DNA of 64,000 nt, from positions 426,359 through 490,358 of the forward strand of contig NZ_OBEH01000004.1 of NCBI RefSeq assembly GCF_900215465.1, written 5' to 3'. The position numbers were made by a program, and so were the translations under genes. This DNA comes from Flagellimonas pacifica (GTDB lineage: Bacteria; Bacteroidota; Bacteroidia; Flavobacteriales; Flavobacteriaceae). Under the pieces are notes generated by a model, which saw nothing but the letters and a program-made list of their open reading frames with translations, was not told the DNA's origin and did no database searches. The first letter of the stretch is position 1; each line of letters begins with the position of its first letter. Below, piece after piece: positions 53,679-63,121 of this stretch.

Positions 53679-54929
53679 TCATTTTAGTTGTTGTTCCGTT
53701 AATAGTTTCATCATTTCATACGCTGATACTTTTCCTTTTAGTGTTATAAAATCTCTGGGGGTCTCATCACCTATTTCGTACGTAATTCCGACTGCATTGA
53801 ATCGTTTTAAAAACCAACCTTTGGATACTGGCCTTGTACTAATAGCACTCTTTTCATTAACCTCATAATCCGGAATGTTAGCTTCCAACTGAGCAAACCA
53901 ATCTGAAACAAAATTTGGTAAGTTGGTACTTTCTCGTTCAACATTGGTATAGAAGACATCATGCCAAGTTGAATGAAAATCCAAGCCCAATAGTACCCTA
54001 ACCTCTTCTTCCTCAATAATCTGTTCTATTTGATGGGCCACCGCATAAACTTCAGGCTGTCTGTATTTGCTCCAATCCCTATTTAAATCAACCCCTCCTG
54101 CGTTATGTCTCCAATGCCCCAAGTCCACTCCATCAGGATTCATTAAAGGAAAGGCCAATACTCTATATTTTTCAAGAAAAGCATCAGATAGCTCTCCGCT
54201 TTCCAAAACTGTTTCCAAAAAGCTTTGGAATGCCAAATAACCGGTAACTTCTGGCGGATGTTGACGTGTAAGTAATACGATAATATCCTTATTATCCTTT
54301 GTGCCTTTATAGATATCCATCATCGGAATATCTTTCCCTAAATGTGTTTTCCCTACAACTTTCAATCTTGATACATCGCTATTTTTTTGGGATATATTAG
54401 TATACCAATCTTTGACATTGTTAGTAGTTTGTAATTCTTGCGCGGCTATAAGTGCTGTATCTTTTGATATATTAAACCTAAGCGTCGCAATGCTGTCTTT
54501 AACTGCAAACATCAAAGAGTCTGCTTGTACCCAAGGCCCTCTAGCTATTTGATATTTAGGAACATATCTGTGCTTATAGCCTTCGGGGTATTCAAATTGA
54601 AAGTTGACGACCTTATTTGATGTCGCCCAAGTTTTAAAGGCAAAGTAAGCACTGTTGTTTATAGGTGCGTTTTCAGGTTGAATTCTCAAAATCAAGGTGC
54701 TATCGTTCTTAACACTCAATTGATTCAATCTTGCACTTGGAAAGTCATTGCTTATATAAATACCCATCTCGGGCACAAACTCAACCCGTTTCTGCTGAAG
54801 GGCTATTGGTTTGTCTTTAGTATCAACTGGGTTTGTAAACGTAATACGTCGCGGACCGGCGCAAGAAACGATGATGGCAGCAAAGCACATTACCAAAATA
54901 GCACGGTTAAATCGCATGAGGCTCACCAT
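53679..54929 (-). CDS. M14 family zinc carboxypeptidase lipoprotein
   Basis: A 416-residue exported peptidase. The N-terminus carries a lipobox ending IVSC (Cys23). An N-terminal beta domain (about 30-170) precedes the M14 catalytic domain. TRQHPPEVTGYLAFQ near 222 gives zinc ligands His and Glu, NPDGVDLGHWRHNAGGVDLNRDW near 264-286 has the substrate arginines, and DFHSTWHDVF near 320 gives the third zinc ligand. GITYEIGDETP near 391 has the catalytic glutamate. It is first in the operon with SusC and SusD, so its products could be imported by them. The start may be four codons downstream (MRFNRA). Confidence 0.9.
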   Translation of the reverse strand: MVSLMRFNRAILVMCFAAIIVSCAGPRRITFTNPVDTKDKPIALQQKRVEFVPEMGIYISNDFPSARLNQLSVKNDSTLILRIQPENAPINNSAYFAFKTWATSNKVVNFQFEYPEGYKHRYVPKYQIARGPWVQADSLMFAVKDSIATLRFNISKDTALIAAQELQTTNNVKDWYTNISQKNSDVSRLKVVGKTHLGKDIPMMDIYKGTKDNKDIIVLLTRQHPPEVTGYLAFQSFLETVLESGELSDAFLEKYRVLAFPLMNPDGVDLGHWRHNAGGVDLNRDWSKYRQPEVYAVAHQIEQIIEEEEVRVLLGLDFHSTWHDVFYTNVERESTNLPNFVSDWFAQLEANIPDYEVNEKSAISTRPVSKGWFLKRFNAVGITYEIGDETPRDFITLKGKVSAYEMMKLLTEQQLK

Positions 54930-55109
54930 GGATTTCTAGGGTTTTGAGTTAGTCAGTTATCATAAAATAAAGTTAAATTTTAACACACCCTGCAGACCAA
55001 TTATTGGTTTAAAAGCATACCAATTTGAATGGACACATGCTAAAAAGTAAGTCCCGATGCACTTTAACCTTTTTAAGGTAGATTATTAATAATCAAATCA
55101 TTAATAACA
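54930..55109. other. Upstream region of the M14-SusC-SusD operon
   Basis: About 180 bp of AT-rich sequence between the M14 start and the mutarotase remnant. It must hold the promoter of the M14-SusC-SusD operon, but I see no exact TAnnTTTG with a -33 element on the minus strand and no FNR-type palindrome. The short direct repeat TTAATAA is present near 55085-55106. Confidence 0.4.
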
Positions 55110-55358
55110 ACGGACGAACTGTCTGAAGTAGAAAACATTCCTATAGACTTTCAAGAACGTACTTCTATTGGAAAAAGAGTTGATGAAGAATATGAAAAAC
55201 TCAAATATGGAAAATTTTAAGATTACCGAATTGCGTTTTGTTCAGAAGCGCAGCATTCCCCTGATAGCCCTAACAAGCCACAATTTTCCTCTGTAAGATT
55301 AGACCGGGGTCAAAAATACCACTCCATTTGCCTTTACAAATTTTCCGTTACGGAATAG
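55110..55358 (+). pseudogene. Decayed galactose mutarotase remnant
   Basis: Translating 83 codons in one frame gives TDELSEVENIPIDFQERTSI, then EEYEKLKYG, a TAA stop at codon 37, then DYRIAFCSEAQHSPDSPN and finally LYKFSVTE before TAG. This matches the intact mutarotase at 41205-42341 (TGELLEVENTSMDFQKLTSI, YDYRTAFCLETQHFPDSPN, VYKFSIME). The region between the two matching parts, roughly 70 residues in the intact protein, is deleted, and the N-terminal two thirds is missing. There is no start codon. It is a relic of a second mutarotase gene and explains most of the gap before the first sulfatase gene. Confidence 0.85.
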
Positions 55359-55408
55359 ACATAATTACAGTTGGATAAAAGAATACGTTTAGTAATCAGC
55401 CTAGATTA

Positions 55409-57217
55409 TCAATCTATCTTTTCAACATTTATGTAAAAAGCATTTGTTTTTCCACCATTCTCCATATCAAAATAGGCCAAGAGTTTGGTAGCTCCTTTCG
55501 GCACATCCATTTCAAACATTGCTGATTGAGCTTTGTTATCGATCTTTGCCGATTTTTTTTGATTTGCAACCTCCAAATGCGCATTTACAAATTTCATGGC
55601 TCTTCCTTTTACCCTCGCATTTTTAAAAGATGTTGGAGGGATGGAGTCATTTATGTATGCTCCAAGGGCAAGCTTGCTTTCGGCGGGCCACCTTCTCAAA
55701 TGAAAACGGTAAGTGCCAGGACTTACAAAATTTACCGAAAAAGGAGCTGGTTTCATAGCTTTTCCTTTTCGTACCATAGTCTGATTCCAAGGTGGGTACT
55801 CATCTTTGGTATGGGCGTCATGACAAGTTATAACATCAACGGCCTTAGAGGTTCCGAGATCAATTGTTGAGTATTTTGTTTCCTTGGCCACATCGTCCCA
55901 CCATTCCTGATAAAAAGCACTCATTTCCTTAACTCTTTCTTTATGCTGGTCGGCAATGTCATTCTTTTGACCCGGGTCTTCAGAAATATTGTAAAGCTCT
56001 TTTCCTTTGACCAAACGCCAATTTCCATTCATAACGCAACTTTGCTTTCCTTTTATGGGCCAAGGAACTCTCTGGGTGTCCGTAACCAAATACCTATCCA
56101 TAATCTCTTCCTTGCCCAAAAGATAACTGCTAATATCCTTGCCGTCCATTACTTTTTCCGGCGCAAAGGGTGATAGTCCGGCAAGAGCCATAAGAGTAGG
56201 AAATACATCAACGTGAGCCGTAAGTCCATCCAAACTTTTGCCTCCTTCAAGATTTCCTTTGGGCCACCGCGCTATAAACGGAACACGATGTCCACCATCA
56301 TACTCACTTCCCTTCATTCCGCGCATACCGGCATTATAGGCACCGGCGCCCGAAGCGGTCCCATTATCGGTTGTGAAAATTATTAAAGTATTGTCAGCAA
56401 TTCCCAGATTCTCTATTTGTCCTAATAACTTGGAAAAGTTATCATCGATATTGGTAATCATACCATAAAATCGTTTTTGCCTTTCCGAAAGCTCCTCTTC
56501 CTTATACAGGTCGTAATACTCCTGAGGGACATTGTAAGGGCCATGCGGGGCGTTGAGACTCAGATAGCACAAAAAAGGATTTTCTTTTTGGTTTGTAATG
56601 AACTTCATCGCCTCATCGAACCAAACATCGGTGCAGTACCCATTTTTCTTTTCTGGAACTCCATTCCTAAAATAAGTATCGTCAAAATAATCGTTGTTCC
56701 AATAATCGGGAGTTTGGCCAACTCCACCGCCTCCATGGTAAAAGGCTTCTTGAAAACCTCTGTCCTGTGGCAAGAATGGGTGGTTGTCACCAAGGTGCCA
56801 TTTCCCAAACATTCCAGTGGCATACCCATTGTCTTTAAAGACATCAGCAAACGTAGTTTCGTCCTTGTTAAGAATAGAGGCCCCCATAATAGTATGCCAA
56901 ACACCATTTCTATTGCAGTTTCGACCTGTCATAAGGCCCGCTCTAGTAGGGGAACATGTAGTGCCCACATGATAGTTTGTGAGATTAACTGCCTCTTTGG
57001 AAAATTTGTCAATATTTGGTGTCTTAATGGTTGGGTTACCCGTATGACCTAAATCTCCATAGCCCTGATCATCAGTTATAACAATAATGATATTGGGTTT
57101 GTTTTTACTGACTGTTTCTGGCACTTTTTTATCCCCGCAGGAAGATAAAAAGACAAATACCGCTAACAAAAACAGGAATCCAGGAGTTGACACATACTTT
57201 ACTTTCACTTTTTCCAT
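55409..57217 (-). CDS. Lipoprotein sulfatase with C-terminal beta domain
   Basis: A 602-residue type I sulfatase. The signal peptide ends LSSC (Cys27). ITDDQGYGDLG near 47-57 gives metal-binding aspartates, and CSPTR at 88-92 is the site where the cysteine becomes formylglycine. GKWHLGD near 138 and a later FTTDNGTASGAG near 288 complete the active site. Residues about 440-602 form an extra beta-rich domain not seen in the other three sulfatases of the cluster. It would remove sulfate esters from a polysaccharide. It is the last gene of a four-sulfatase run. The sulfatase subfamily is not assigned. Confidence 0.92.
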   Translation of the reverse strand: MEKVKVKYVSTPGFLFLLAVFVFLSSCGDKKVPETVSKNKPNIIIVITDDQGYGDLGHTGNPTIKTPNIDKFSKEAVNLTNYHVGTTCSPTRAGLMTGRNCNRNGVWHTIMGASILNKDETTFADVFKDNGYATGMFGKWHLGDNHPFLPQDRGFQEAFYHGGGGVGQTPDYWNNDYFDDTYFRNGVPEKKNGYCTDVWFDEAMKFITNQKENPFLCYLSLNAPHGPYNVPQEYYDLYKEEELSERQKRFYGMITNIDDNFSKLLGQIENLGIADNTLIIFTTDNGTASGAGAYNAGMRGMKGSEYDGGHRVPFIARWPKGNLEGGKSLDGLTAHVDVFPTLMALAGLSPFAPEKVMDGKDISSYLLGKEEIMDRYLVTDTQRVPWPIKGKQSCVMNGNWRLVKGKELYNISEDPGQKNDIADQHKERVKEMSAFYQEWWDDVAKETKYSTIDLGTSKAVDVITCHDAHTKDEYPPWNQTMVRKGKAMKPAPFSVNFVSPGTYRFHLRRWPAESKLALGAYINDSIPPTSFKNARVKGRAMKFVNAHLEVANQKKSAKIDNKAQSAMFEMDVPKGATKLLAYFDMENGGKTNAFYINVEKID

Positions 57218-57289
57218 GGTACTTTTTGCATTAATTTTCTGATTTCTAATTATCCCAATATAAAAACTGCCTTTTGGTATTCTAGTTCA

Positions 57290-58609
57290 TCAAGGTGAAA
57301 TCCTTTTGACTCCTCTTGAAATCTTTTCTTCCCAATCTTTTAATTTGAAATGTAGTTTTTCTGTTCTATCAGGATACTTGGAAGCTACATCAATATTTTC
57401 TGAAGGATCATCTTTTAAATTGTATAACATTGGAATGGTTTCCTTCTGCAACCTCACCAGTTTCCAATCACCGTCCCTTACGGCGGCACGATTACTGCCT
57501 CCTTGTCGCCAGAACAACTCTCTTTTTGCAAGAGTTTTATTTTCCAATAATGTTTGGGAAATATCTGTTCCATCAAAGGAATATTCTCTTGTGCTTCCAG
57601 ATAAGGATACCATGGTGGGGAACAAATCCATGGTCATCACGGTTTGATTGCATACCTGGCCCGATTTTATTTTTCCGGGCCACCAGGCTATCCCGGGCAC
57701 CCTATGTCCTCCTTCCCAAATTGATCCTTTTGCACCCCTGAACCTACCACTACTGCCAAGTTTGTTCGGTCCATTATCAGAGCAGAAAAAAACTAAAGTG
57801 TTTTTATCAAGTTTTAGTGCTTTCAAGGTTTTCAGAATCTTACCAACACCCTCGTCCATTATCTCTATCATTTCTTTATGAACCGCACGAACATTCTTCT
57901 CTGGATTTTTGTTGGATTCCTTATCACCGATTATCCTAAAGGCCTTTGATTTTCTCCCTTGAAATGGTCCATGTGGAGCCTCATGAGGAATGTAGAGGAG
58001 AAATTTTTCGTCCTTATGTTTTTTAATAAAATTTATGGAGTGTTTGGTAATTAGATCTGTGGTATAACCTACTTCTTTTTTAAGGTTGTTCTGGAACCAC
58101 CAATCTTCATAAGCCTCTTGATCTACATGGGAGTAGTAATCCACATTACCGCTCACATAGCCAATAAATTCATCAAACCCTTGATGAACAGGATTGAGTC
58201 TTTCTGGATATCCAAGGTGCCATTTTCCCATGATACCAGTCCTGTATCCCTCTAGTTTTAGTGCATCGGCAAAAGTAACCTCTTCAATGGCAAGACCCAC
58301 ATCCCGGTGGTTCAAAGCGGTTATTACCCCTTCAATCCCGAAACGTTGTTGATACCTTCCAGTGAGTAGAGCTGCTCGAGTGGGGCTGCATACCGTTCCA
58401 TTAGAATGAAAATCTGTAAACTTCATACCCTCTTGGGCCATCCTGTCCAAATTGGGTGTATTAATCGAAGAGCTGCCAAAACCGCTCAAATCTCCATATC
58501 CCATATCATCCGCCATAATGATAATGATATTGGGGGACTTACTTTCTTGAGCACAGGAAGAAAAAACCATAAGTATGACCAATATGCTCCAAGTTAACCC
58601 GTTTTTCAT
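57290..58609 (-). CDS. Lipoprotein sulfatase (arylsulfatase-like)
   Basis: A 439-residue type I sulfatase. Its signal peptide ends FSSC (Cys19). MADDMGYGDLSGFG near 32-45 binds the metal and CSPTR at 74-78 is the formylglycine site, followed by LLTGRYQQRFG. GKWHLGY near 125 and CSDNGPNKLGSSG near 277 complete the active site. It lies 21 bp downstream of the next sulfatase gene and 72 bp upstream of the 55409-57217 gene. Periplasmic desulfation of a sulfated sugar is the probable role. Confidence 0.93.
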   Translation of the reverse strand: MKNGLTWSILVILMVFSSCAQESKSPNIIIIMADDMGYGDLSGFGSSSINTPNLDRMAQEGMKFTDFHSNGTVCSPTRAALLTGRYQQRFGIEGVITALNHRDVGLAIEEVTFADALKLEGYRTGIMGKWHLGYPERLNPVHQGFDEFIGYVSGNVDYYSHVDQEAYEDWWFQNNLKKEVGYTTDLITKHSINFIKKHKDEKFLLYIPHEAPHGPFQGRKSKAFRIIGDKESNKNPEKNVRAVHKEMIEIMDEGVGKILKTLKALKLDKNTLVFFCSDNGPNKLGSSGRFRGAKGSIWEGGHRVPGIAWWPGKIKSGQVCNQTVMTMDLFPTMVSLSGSTREYSFDGTDISQTLLENKTLAKRELFWRQGGSNRAAVRDGDWKLVRLQKETIPMLYNLKDDPSENIDVASKYPDRTEKLHFKLKDWEEKISRGVKRISP

Positions 58610-58630
58610 TGCTTTAGCTTTTATATTTTG

Positions 58631-60205
58631 TCATTGTTTATTGTTGGTTATCAGCATCTTTTCCTCCCAGGTCATACCCCTGTCGAACAACACACCATAC
58701 TGTCCATAACCATTTGATTTTACACCCTCCTTTTTCCAGTGATCTAATTGCTGATCATATAATGTCCTCATTTTAGCCAAGGGAAATTCATAGTTAGGTT
58801 GATTTGCCAAATTTATCATTTCATAAGGGTCATCTTTTATATTGAACAATTCCTCGCTGGCAACTATTTTTTCATCCTTGTTTTCGTAATACCAATAAAT
58901 ATATTTGTATTCCTCGTCCATCACCGTTAAGCAATGTGTGGCATTTGATCCCCAAACCTGAATAATTGGCAAGGATTTCCTAACATGCTTATTGGGGTTT
59001 TGTAATAGGGGCAAGAGGCTTTTCCCATCATAAACAGATGGTATTTCTATGCCGGCAATATCCAATATTGTAGCAGCTATGTCCACATTGCCCGAAAGCG
59101 AATTTGTTTTTTTGATTTCCTTTCCTTTTTCAATGCGCGGGTCAACTATGATCATTGGAACCCGAGTTCCTTCTTCATAAGGAAGCACTTTTGACCCCAA
59201 TCCATGTGAACCATTGAAATACCCATTATCAGAAGAGAAAATAATAATGGTATTGTCATCTATTTTTAACTTTTTGAGTTCTTCCAAAACCATCCCGATG
59301 GCATAATCAACACCATAAATAAGCTGATTGTATTTGCGTAAGGCATGTTGATAGGATTCCTCTTTATCATAACCCCATTCCATAAATCTGGGATATTGCC
59401 TTCCCATTCTAGATTGAAGTGCTAGATGTTCCCCTGCTCTCCGTCCATAATTAGGAAGTTTTCTGAAGTCAGTATTCCTATAAACGGTATCAAATATAGG
59501 ATCGGGTTGAACTGGTCTGTGTGGTGCTTTAAAAAACAAGCTCATGCAAAATGGTTGATCTTTAATAACCGATTCCCTAATAAAATCTATGGTTGCAGCT
59601 CCATAAGCACGTGTGCTGTGGGGATACTTTTGGGCATATTTGGTCAAGGTTTTGTTTTGTGACGTGGTATATGATGTTTGACCAGGATTGCCAACCCAGA
59701 AATCAAAATAGTGTTGGGCCACTTCACCTTCCTCTCCTACATTTAGCGTATCATCTGAAACGGAAAAACCAAACTTACCTCCAAAACCAACTCTATACCC
59801 TGATTTCTTTAAATGGACAGGGTAAGAATCTAGCCATTGTTCTGTACCTAGCGGCCCATGATCAAAGTTGCAACCTGTTTTGTATTCATATTGACCTGTC
59901 ATGACATTTGCTCTACTTGCCATACAGATGGCCGTAGTGTTATAATGCCTCATAAACACAGTGCCCTTATCGGCCAACGAATCCATGTAAGGCGTTTTCA
60001 CATTTGGATTGCCATAAGCTTTTTGGGTATCGTAAGCTTGGTCATCAGTGAAGAAGAATATAATGTTGGGCCTATTCGATTCGATATTTTTTGACACTTT
60101 CTTATTTGCGCAAGAGCATAAAAAAATCAAGGTTGAACCTAAGAATAAGAATCTATGGGTTAACACTTCTCTGCTTTTTTTCATCCCCAATTGGTTAAAC
60201 ATCAA
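58631..60205 (-). CDS. Lipoprotein sulfatase with CxAxR maturation motif
   Basis: A 524-residue type I sulfatase with a signal peptide ending FLCSC (Cys30 or Cys32). FTDDQAYDTQKAYGNPN near 52-68 binds the metal. CMASR at 94-98 is the formylglycine site with alanine where most have proline; C-x-A-x-R is an accepted variant for the maturation enzyme. GGKFGFSV replaces the GKWHLG of the other three, and SSDNGYFNGSHGLGSK near 326 contains metal ligands. The divergence suggests a different substrate position from its neighbours. An alternative start is the ATG seven codons in (MKKSREV). Confidence 0.9.
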   Translation of the reverse strand: MMFNQLGMKKSREVLTHRFLFLGSTLIFLCSCANKKVSKNIESNRPNIIFFFTDDQAYDTQKAYGNPNVKTPYMDSLADKGTVFMRHYNTTAICMASRANVMTGQYEYKTGCNFDHGPLGTEQWLDSYPVHLKKSGYRVGFGGKFGFSVSDDTLNVGEEGEVAQHYFDFWVGNPGQTSYTTSQNKTLTKYAQKYPHSTRAYGAATIDFIRESVIKDQPFCMSLFFKAPHRPVQPDPIFDTVYRNTDFRKLPNYGRRAGEHLALQSRMGRQYPRFMEWGYDKEESYQHALRKYNQLIYGVDYAIGMVLEELKKLKIDDNTIIIFSSDNGYFNGSHGLGSKVLPYEEGTRVPMIIVDPRIEKGKEIKKTNSLSGNVDIAATILDIAGIEIPSVYDGKSLLPLLQNPNKHVRKSLPIIQVWGSNATHCLTVMDEEYKYIYWYYENKDEKIVASEELFNIKDDPYEMINLANQPNYEFPLAKMRTLYDQQLDHWKKEGVKSNGYGQYGVLFDRGMTWEEKMLITNNKQ

Positions 60206-60275
60206 TTTGTCAATTGTACTGATTATTTGTGCCTCCTAGAGCAGCTTACATTTGCATGAAACCGGACCTTTATGC

Positions 60276-61631
60276 TTACAAACTCCCTACAGTTCTTCTC
60301 TCCAAGGTTATAATGGAATCCAGTTTTTTCATTTTTTCTCTGAGAGCGTTCACTTTTTCAGAGTGCTTTTCGAATAAATTATACTCCTCGGATATATCGC
60401 TCTCCAAATCAAAGAGAAAAGTACCTTCGTCAAGTACTAAGAGTTTGTACTTTCCATCTCTGATGCCTTCCAGTTTTCCATTGGAGGCATAGTATAAAAA
60501 TGGCGAACTTTCCAGTTTCCGATCTGCTCCTAAAAGAGCTTTGGAAACATCACGCCCATCAATCTTCCTTTTTGGAAGCTGTGCTCCACATAGATTCGCG
60601 ACAGTGGGCAACAAATCCATATTAGTAATGACCTGTCGTTGTACATATCCTGCTGGGACCTTCCCGGGCCACCTAACAATACATGGGACACGCTGTCCTC
60701 CTTCCCATGTGGTCCCTTTGGCGCCTCTTAAAGGACCCGCAGAACCTCCCTCGGTCTTGAACACTTTCCATGGGCCATTATCTGAAGTGAAAATGACAAA
60801 TGTATTTTCATCGATTCCTGTTGTTTTCAAAGTTTCTAGTATCTGCCCAACGCTCCAGTCAATTTCTTCTATGGTATCACCATATGGTCCTCGTACACTT
60901 GTATTTTGAAATTTTGGAGAGGCATATATGGGAATGTGGGGCATTGGGTGTGCCAAATACAGGAAGAAAGGTTTTTCACTGTTCTTTTTTATAAAAGTCA
61001 TTGCTCTCTCCGTAAGCCTTTTGGTCAGTGTGGTCTGATCTGGGTCCAGTTCCAGAGTATCAGATTGCGATAGTAAGGGCAATTGCCATTTGTAATCATT
61101 CCTCCCCATATATTCCTGCTCCTTTTTGCTCATGTCGTTACTAAAAGGAATACCAAAAAACTCATCAAACCCTTGGTTGTGCGGAAGAAATTTTTCTTGA
61201 TGGCCCAAATGCCACTTACCTATACAGGCTGTAGAATATTTTTTCCCCTTAAGAACCTCTGCAATAGTTTGTTCTTCTGGATTAAGACCAGTCACAGATT
61301 GCGGGAAGAGCACTCCTTTTTCAAGTCCCACCCGTTTTGGGTAAGCTCCTGTTAACAGTGCCGCTCTTGAGGGACTACATACGGGTGCAGCAACATAAAA
61401 CTGTGAAAGTTTCATCCCTTCAGCAGCCATTTTATCCAAATGGGGTGTATAGACTGTAGGGTTACCAAAGCTACTTAGATCCCCATAACCCATATCATCC
61501 ACATAGATAATTATGACATTCGGGTTTTGGTCGTTTTCTTTTTTATTTGAAGTAGCCTTGCCATTGCATCCAAAGCATAACAACAAAACAAAAAACAACA
61601 ACAGGCTGTATATAGTTTGTTTAGTTTTCAT
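60276..61631 (-). CDS. Lipoprotein sulfatase (arylsulfatase A-like), first of the cluster
   Basis: A 451-residue type I sulfatase. The signal peptide ends CFGC (Cys22). YVDDMGYGDLSSFGNP near 43-58 and CSPSR at 85-89 (formylglycine site) are followed by LLTGAYPKRVG. GKWHLGH near 138 and TSDNGPWKVFKTEGGSAGP near 280 contain further active-site residues. It is the promoter-proximal gene of the sulfatase run and is divergent from the GH43-like gene. Three TTGCCAT repeats lie in the shared upstream region. No sulfatase-maturing enzyme gene is in the window. Confidence 0.93.
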   Translation of the reverse strand: MKTKQTIYSLLLFFVLLLCFGCNGKATSNKKENDQNPNVIIIYVDDMGYGDLSSFGNPTVYTPHLDKMAAEGMKLSQFYVAAPVCSPSRAALLTGAYPKRVGLEKGVLFPQSVTGLNPEEQTIAEVLKGKKYSTACIGKWHLGHQEKFLPHNQGFDEFFGIPFSNDMSKKEQEYMGRNDYKWQLPLLSQSDTLELDPDQTTLTKRLTERAMTFIKKNSEKPFFLYLAHPMPHIPIYASPKFQNTSVRGPYGDTIEEIDWSVGQILETLKTTGIDENTFVIFTSDNGPWKVFKTEGGSAGPLRGAKGTTWEGGQRVPCIVRWPGKVPAGYVQRQVITNMDLLPTVANLCGAQLPKRKIDGRDVSKALLGADRKLESSPFLYYASNGKLEGIRDGKYKLLVLDEGTFLFDLESDISEEYNLFEKHSEKVNALREKMKKLDSIITLERRTVGSL

Positions 61632-61731
61632 AATAAGAACTCGTAATTATCTGTTTATCTGTTATAATCAAAAAGAGCTTTTGCCAAAAGTTAAATGTAG
61701 TGAAAGGAGTTAGTTCTTACCTGTTGATAGA

Positions 61732-61781
61732 TTGCCATATTCTATACTTTTTTTGCCATTTACAATCATTTATTGCCATAT
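61732..61781. promoter_or_regulatory. Three direct TTGCCAT repeats at two-turn spacing
   Basis: TTGCCATAT (61732-61740), TTGCCATTT (61753-61761) and TTGCCATAT (61773-61781) begin 21 and 20 bp apart, so they lie on the same face of the helix. They are in the 295-bp region between the divergent sulfatase operon and the GH43-like gene. Direct repeats at two-turn spacing are the usual form of AraC-type and hybrid two-component regulator sites. No such regulator gene is in the window. Confidence 0.55.
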
Positions 61782-61926
61782 CTAGCAGAAAAGGATGAAT
61801 AATAAAAAAATACCTATTACTTTTTGGCCATCTTTTATCTCAAGGACAACCCAATGATATCATTTTAATTGACCATGGGCAGCACTATAAAAGACAATAC
61901 AACGGTAACCACATAAAATTCGTTAA

Positions 61927-63009
61927 ATGAAAAACAGACAGCTATTACCTTTGATGATATTTTTATCATTGACCTTATCATGTAAGGAAAAAGAAGAAAG
62001 ACAAAAAGAGATAAATAACACCTCACACCAACTTGCTCTCAGTAATCTTGTACAGCCTACTCCTTTACATTCGGTACTTAAAGATCCTAATTATTATATA
62101 TGGGGAGCTTCAATGGTAAAAGGACACGACCAAAAGTATCATTTGTATTATTCAAGATGGCCTAAATCCGAAGGGTTTCCAGGGTGGTTGGACCATTCTG
62201 AAATTGCCCATGCAACAGCTGATTCCCCAGGAGGACCATATAAACATGAAAAAGTAATATTAGAAGGGTTTGGCAAGGGGTATTGGAACGAGCAGTCGGC
62301 ACACAATCCACATATAAAAAAATTTGGAAGCAAATACTACCTATACTTTATTTCACATGTCAATACTGATTTTGGCAGAAAGAATAAAATGGAAAACCAT
62401 CGTTGGGGCCAAAGGATAGGTGTTGCGGTTGCAGAAAACCCTTCAGGCCCATGGAAGGTATCTCAGTCTCCCTTGATAGAATATCAAGAGGGAAAAGGAG
62501 CTGAAGGATACATGGTAAACCCAAGTGTTTGTCAAAAACCGGATGGTACTTTTCTTATGATTTTCAAAACCCGCTCAAACGTTCCTGAGCTTGAAAACAG
62601 AATGATTCATTGTACCGCAACATCATTGAATCCGGATGGTCCTTTTGTTATTGCAGAGAACCCTATTTTAACTGAAAAGGAGGCTGAAGATCCTTTTTTA
62701 TGGTTCCAGGACGGGAGATATTATGCTATACTTGATGATCAACGTGGTCTTTATACCGGAGAACATGGATTGGCGCTTTTTACGTCCAACAATGGTGAGG
62801 ATTGGGAAGCTGCGAAGAATCCAAACGTTATGACCCCAAAGATTAAATGGGAAGATGGTACAACCAGTGACCTAAGATATTTGGAAAGACCTCAATTGTG
62901 GCTAAACGAGCATGGTAAACCGGCTATGCTCTTTTGCGCGGCCCAATTAAAAGATGGAAAGGGAAGTAACCTTCCTTTTAATGTACACATTCCCATTAAA
63001 ACTGAGTAA
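61927..63009 (+). CDS. Lipoprotein glycoside hydrolase, GH43/GH117-like beta-propeller
   Basis: A 360-residue protein with a signal peptide ending in LSC (Cys19). The rest reads as a five-bladed propeller: DPNYYIWGASMVKGHDQKYHLYYSRWP, then NPHIKKFGSKYYLYFI, NPSVCQKPDGTFLMIF, and EDPFLWFQDGRYYAIL begin successive blades. This layout fits the GH43 clan and related families found in marine polysaccharide loci. The exact family and the sugar are not assigned. It is divergent from the sulfatase run, which suggests a shared polysaccharide, with sulfate removed first or in parallel. Confidence 0.78.
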   Translation: MKNRQLLPLMIFLSLTLSCKEKEERQKEINNTSHQLALSNLVQPTPLHSVLKDPNYYIWGASMVKGHDQKYHLYYSRWPKSEGFPGWLDHSEIAHATADSPGGPYKHEKVILEGFGKGYWNEQSAHNPHIKKFGSKYYLYFISHVNTDFGRKNKMENHRWGQRIGVAVAENPSGPWKVSQSPLIEYQEGKGAEGYMVNPSVCQKPDGTFLMIFKTRSNVPELENRMIHCTATSLNPDGPFVIAENPILTEKEAEDPFLWFQDGRYYAILDDQRGLYTGEHGLALFTSNNGEDWEAAKNPNVMTPKIKWEDGTTSDLRYLERPQLWLNEHGKPAMLFCAAQLKDGKGSNLPFNVHIPIKTE

Positions 63010-63121
63010 GTTTTTAGTCAGGAACCACTTCCATTGTCTTCCCGTTTCATTGAACCCAAAGCTCTCTATGCTAGGCTATATTTTCAAAATATTTAAATAA
63101 TGTTCTGAAAAAAGAATGATA

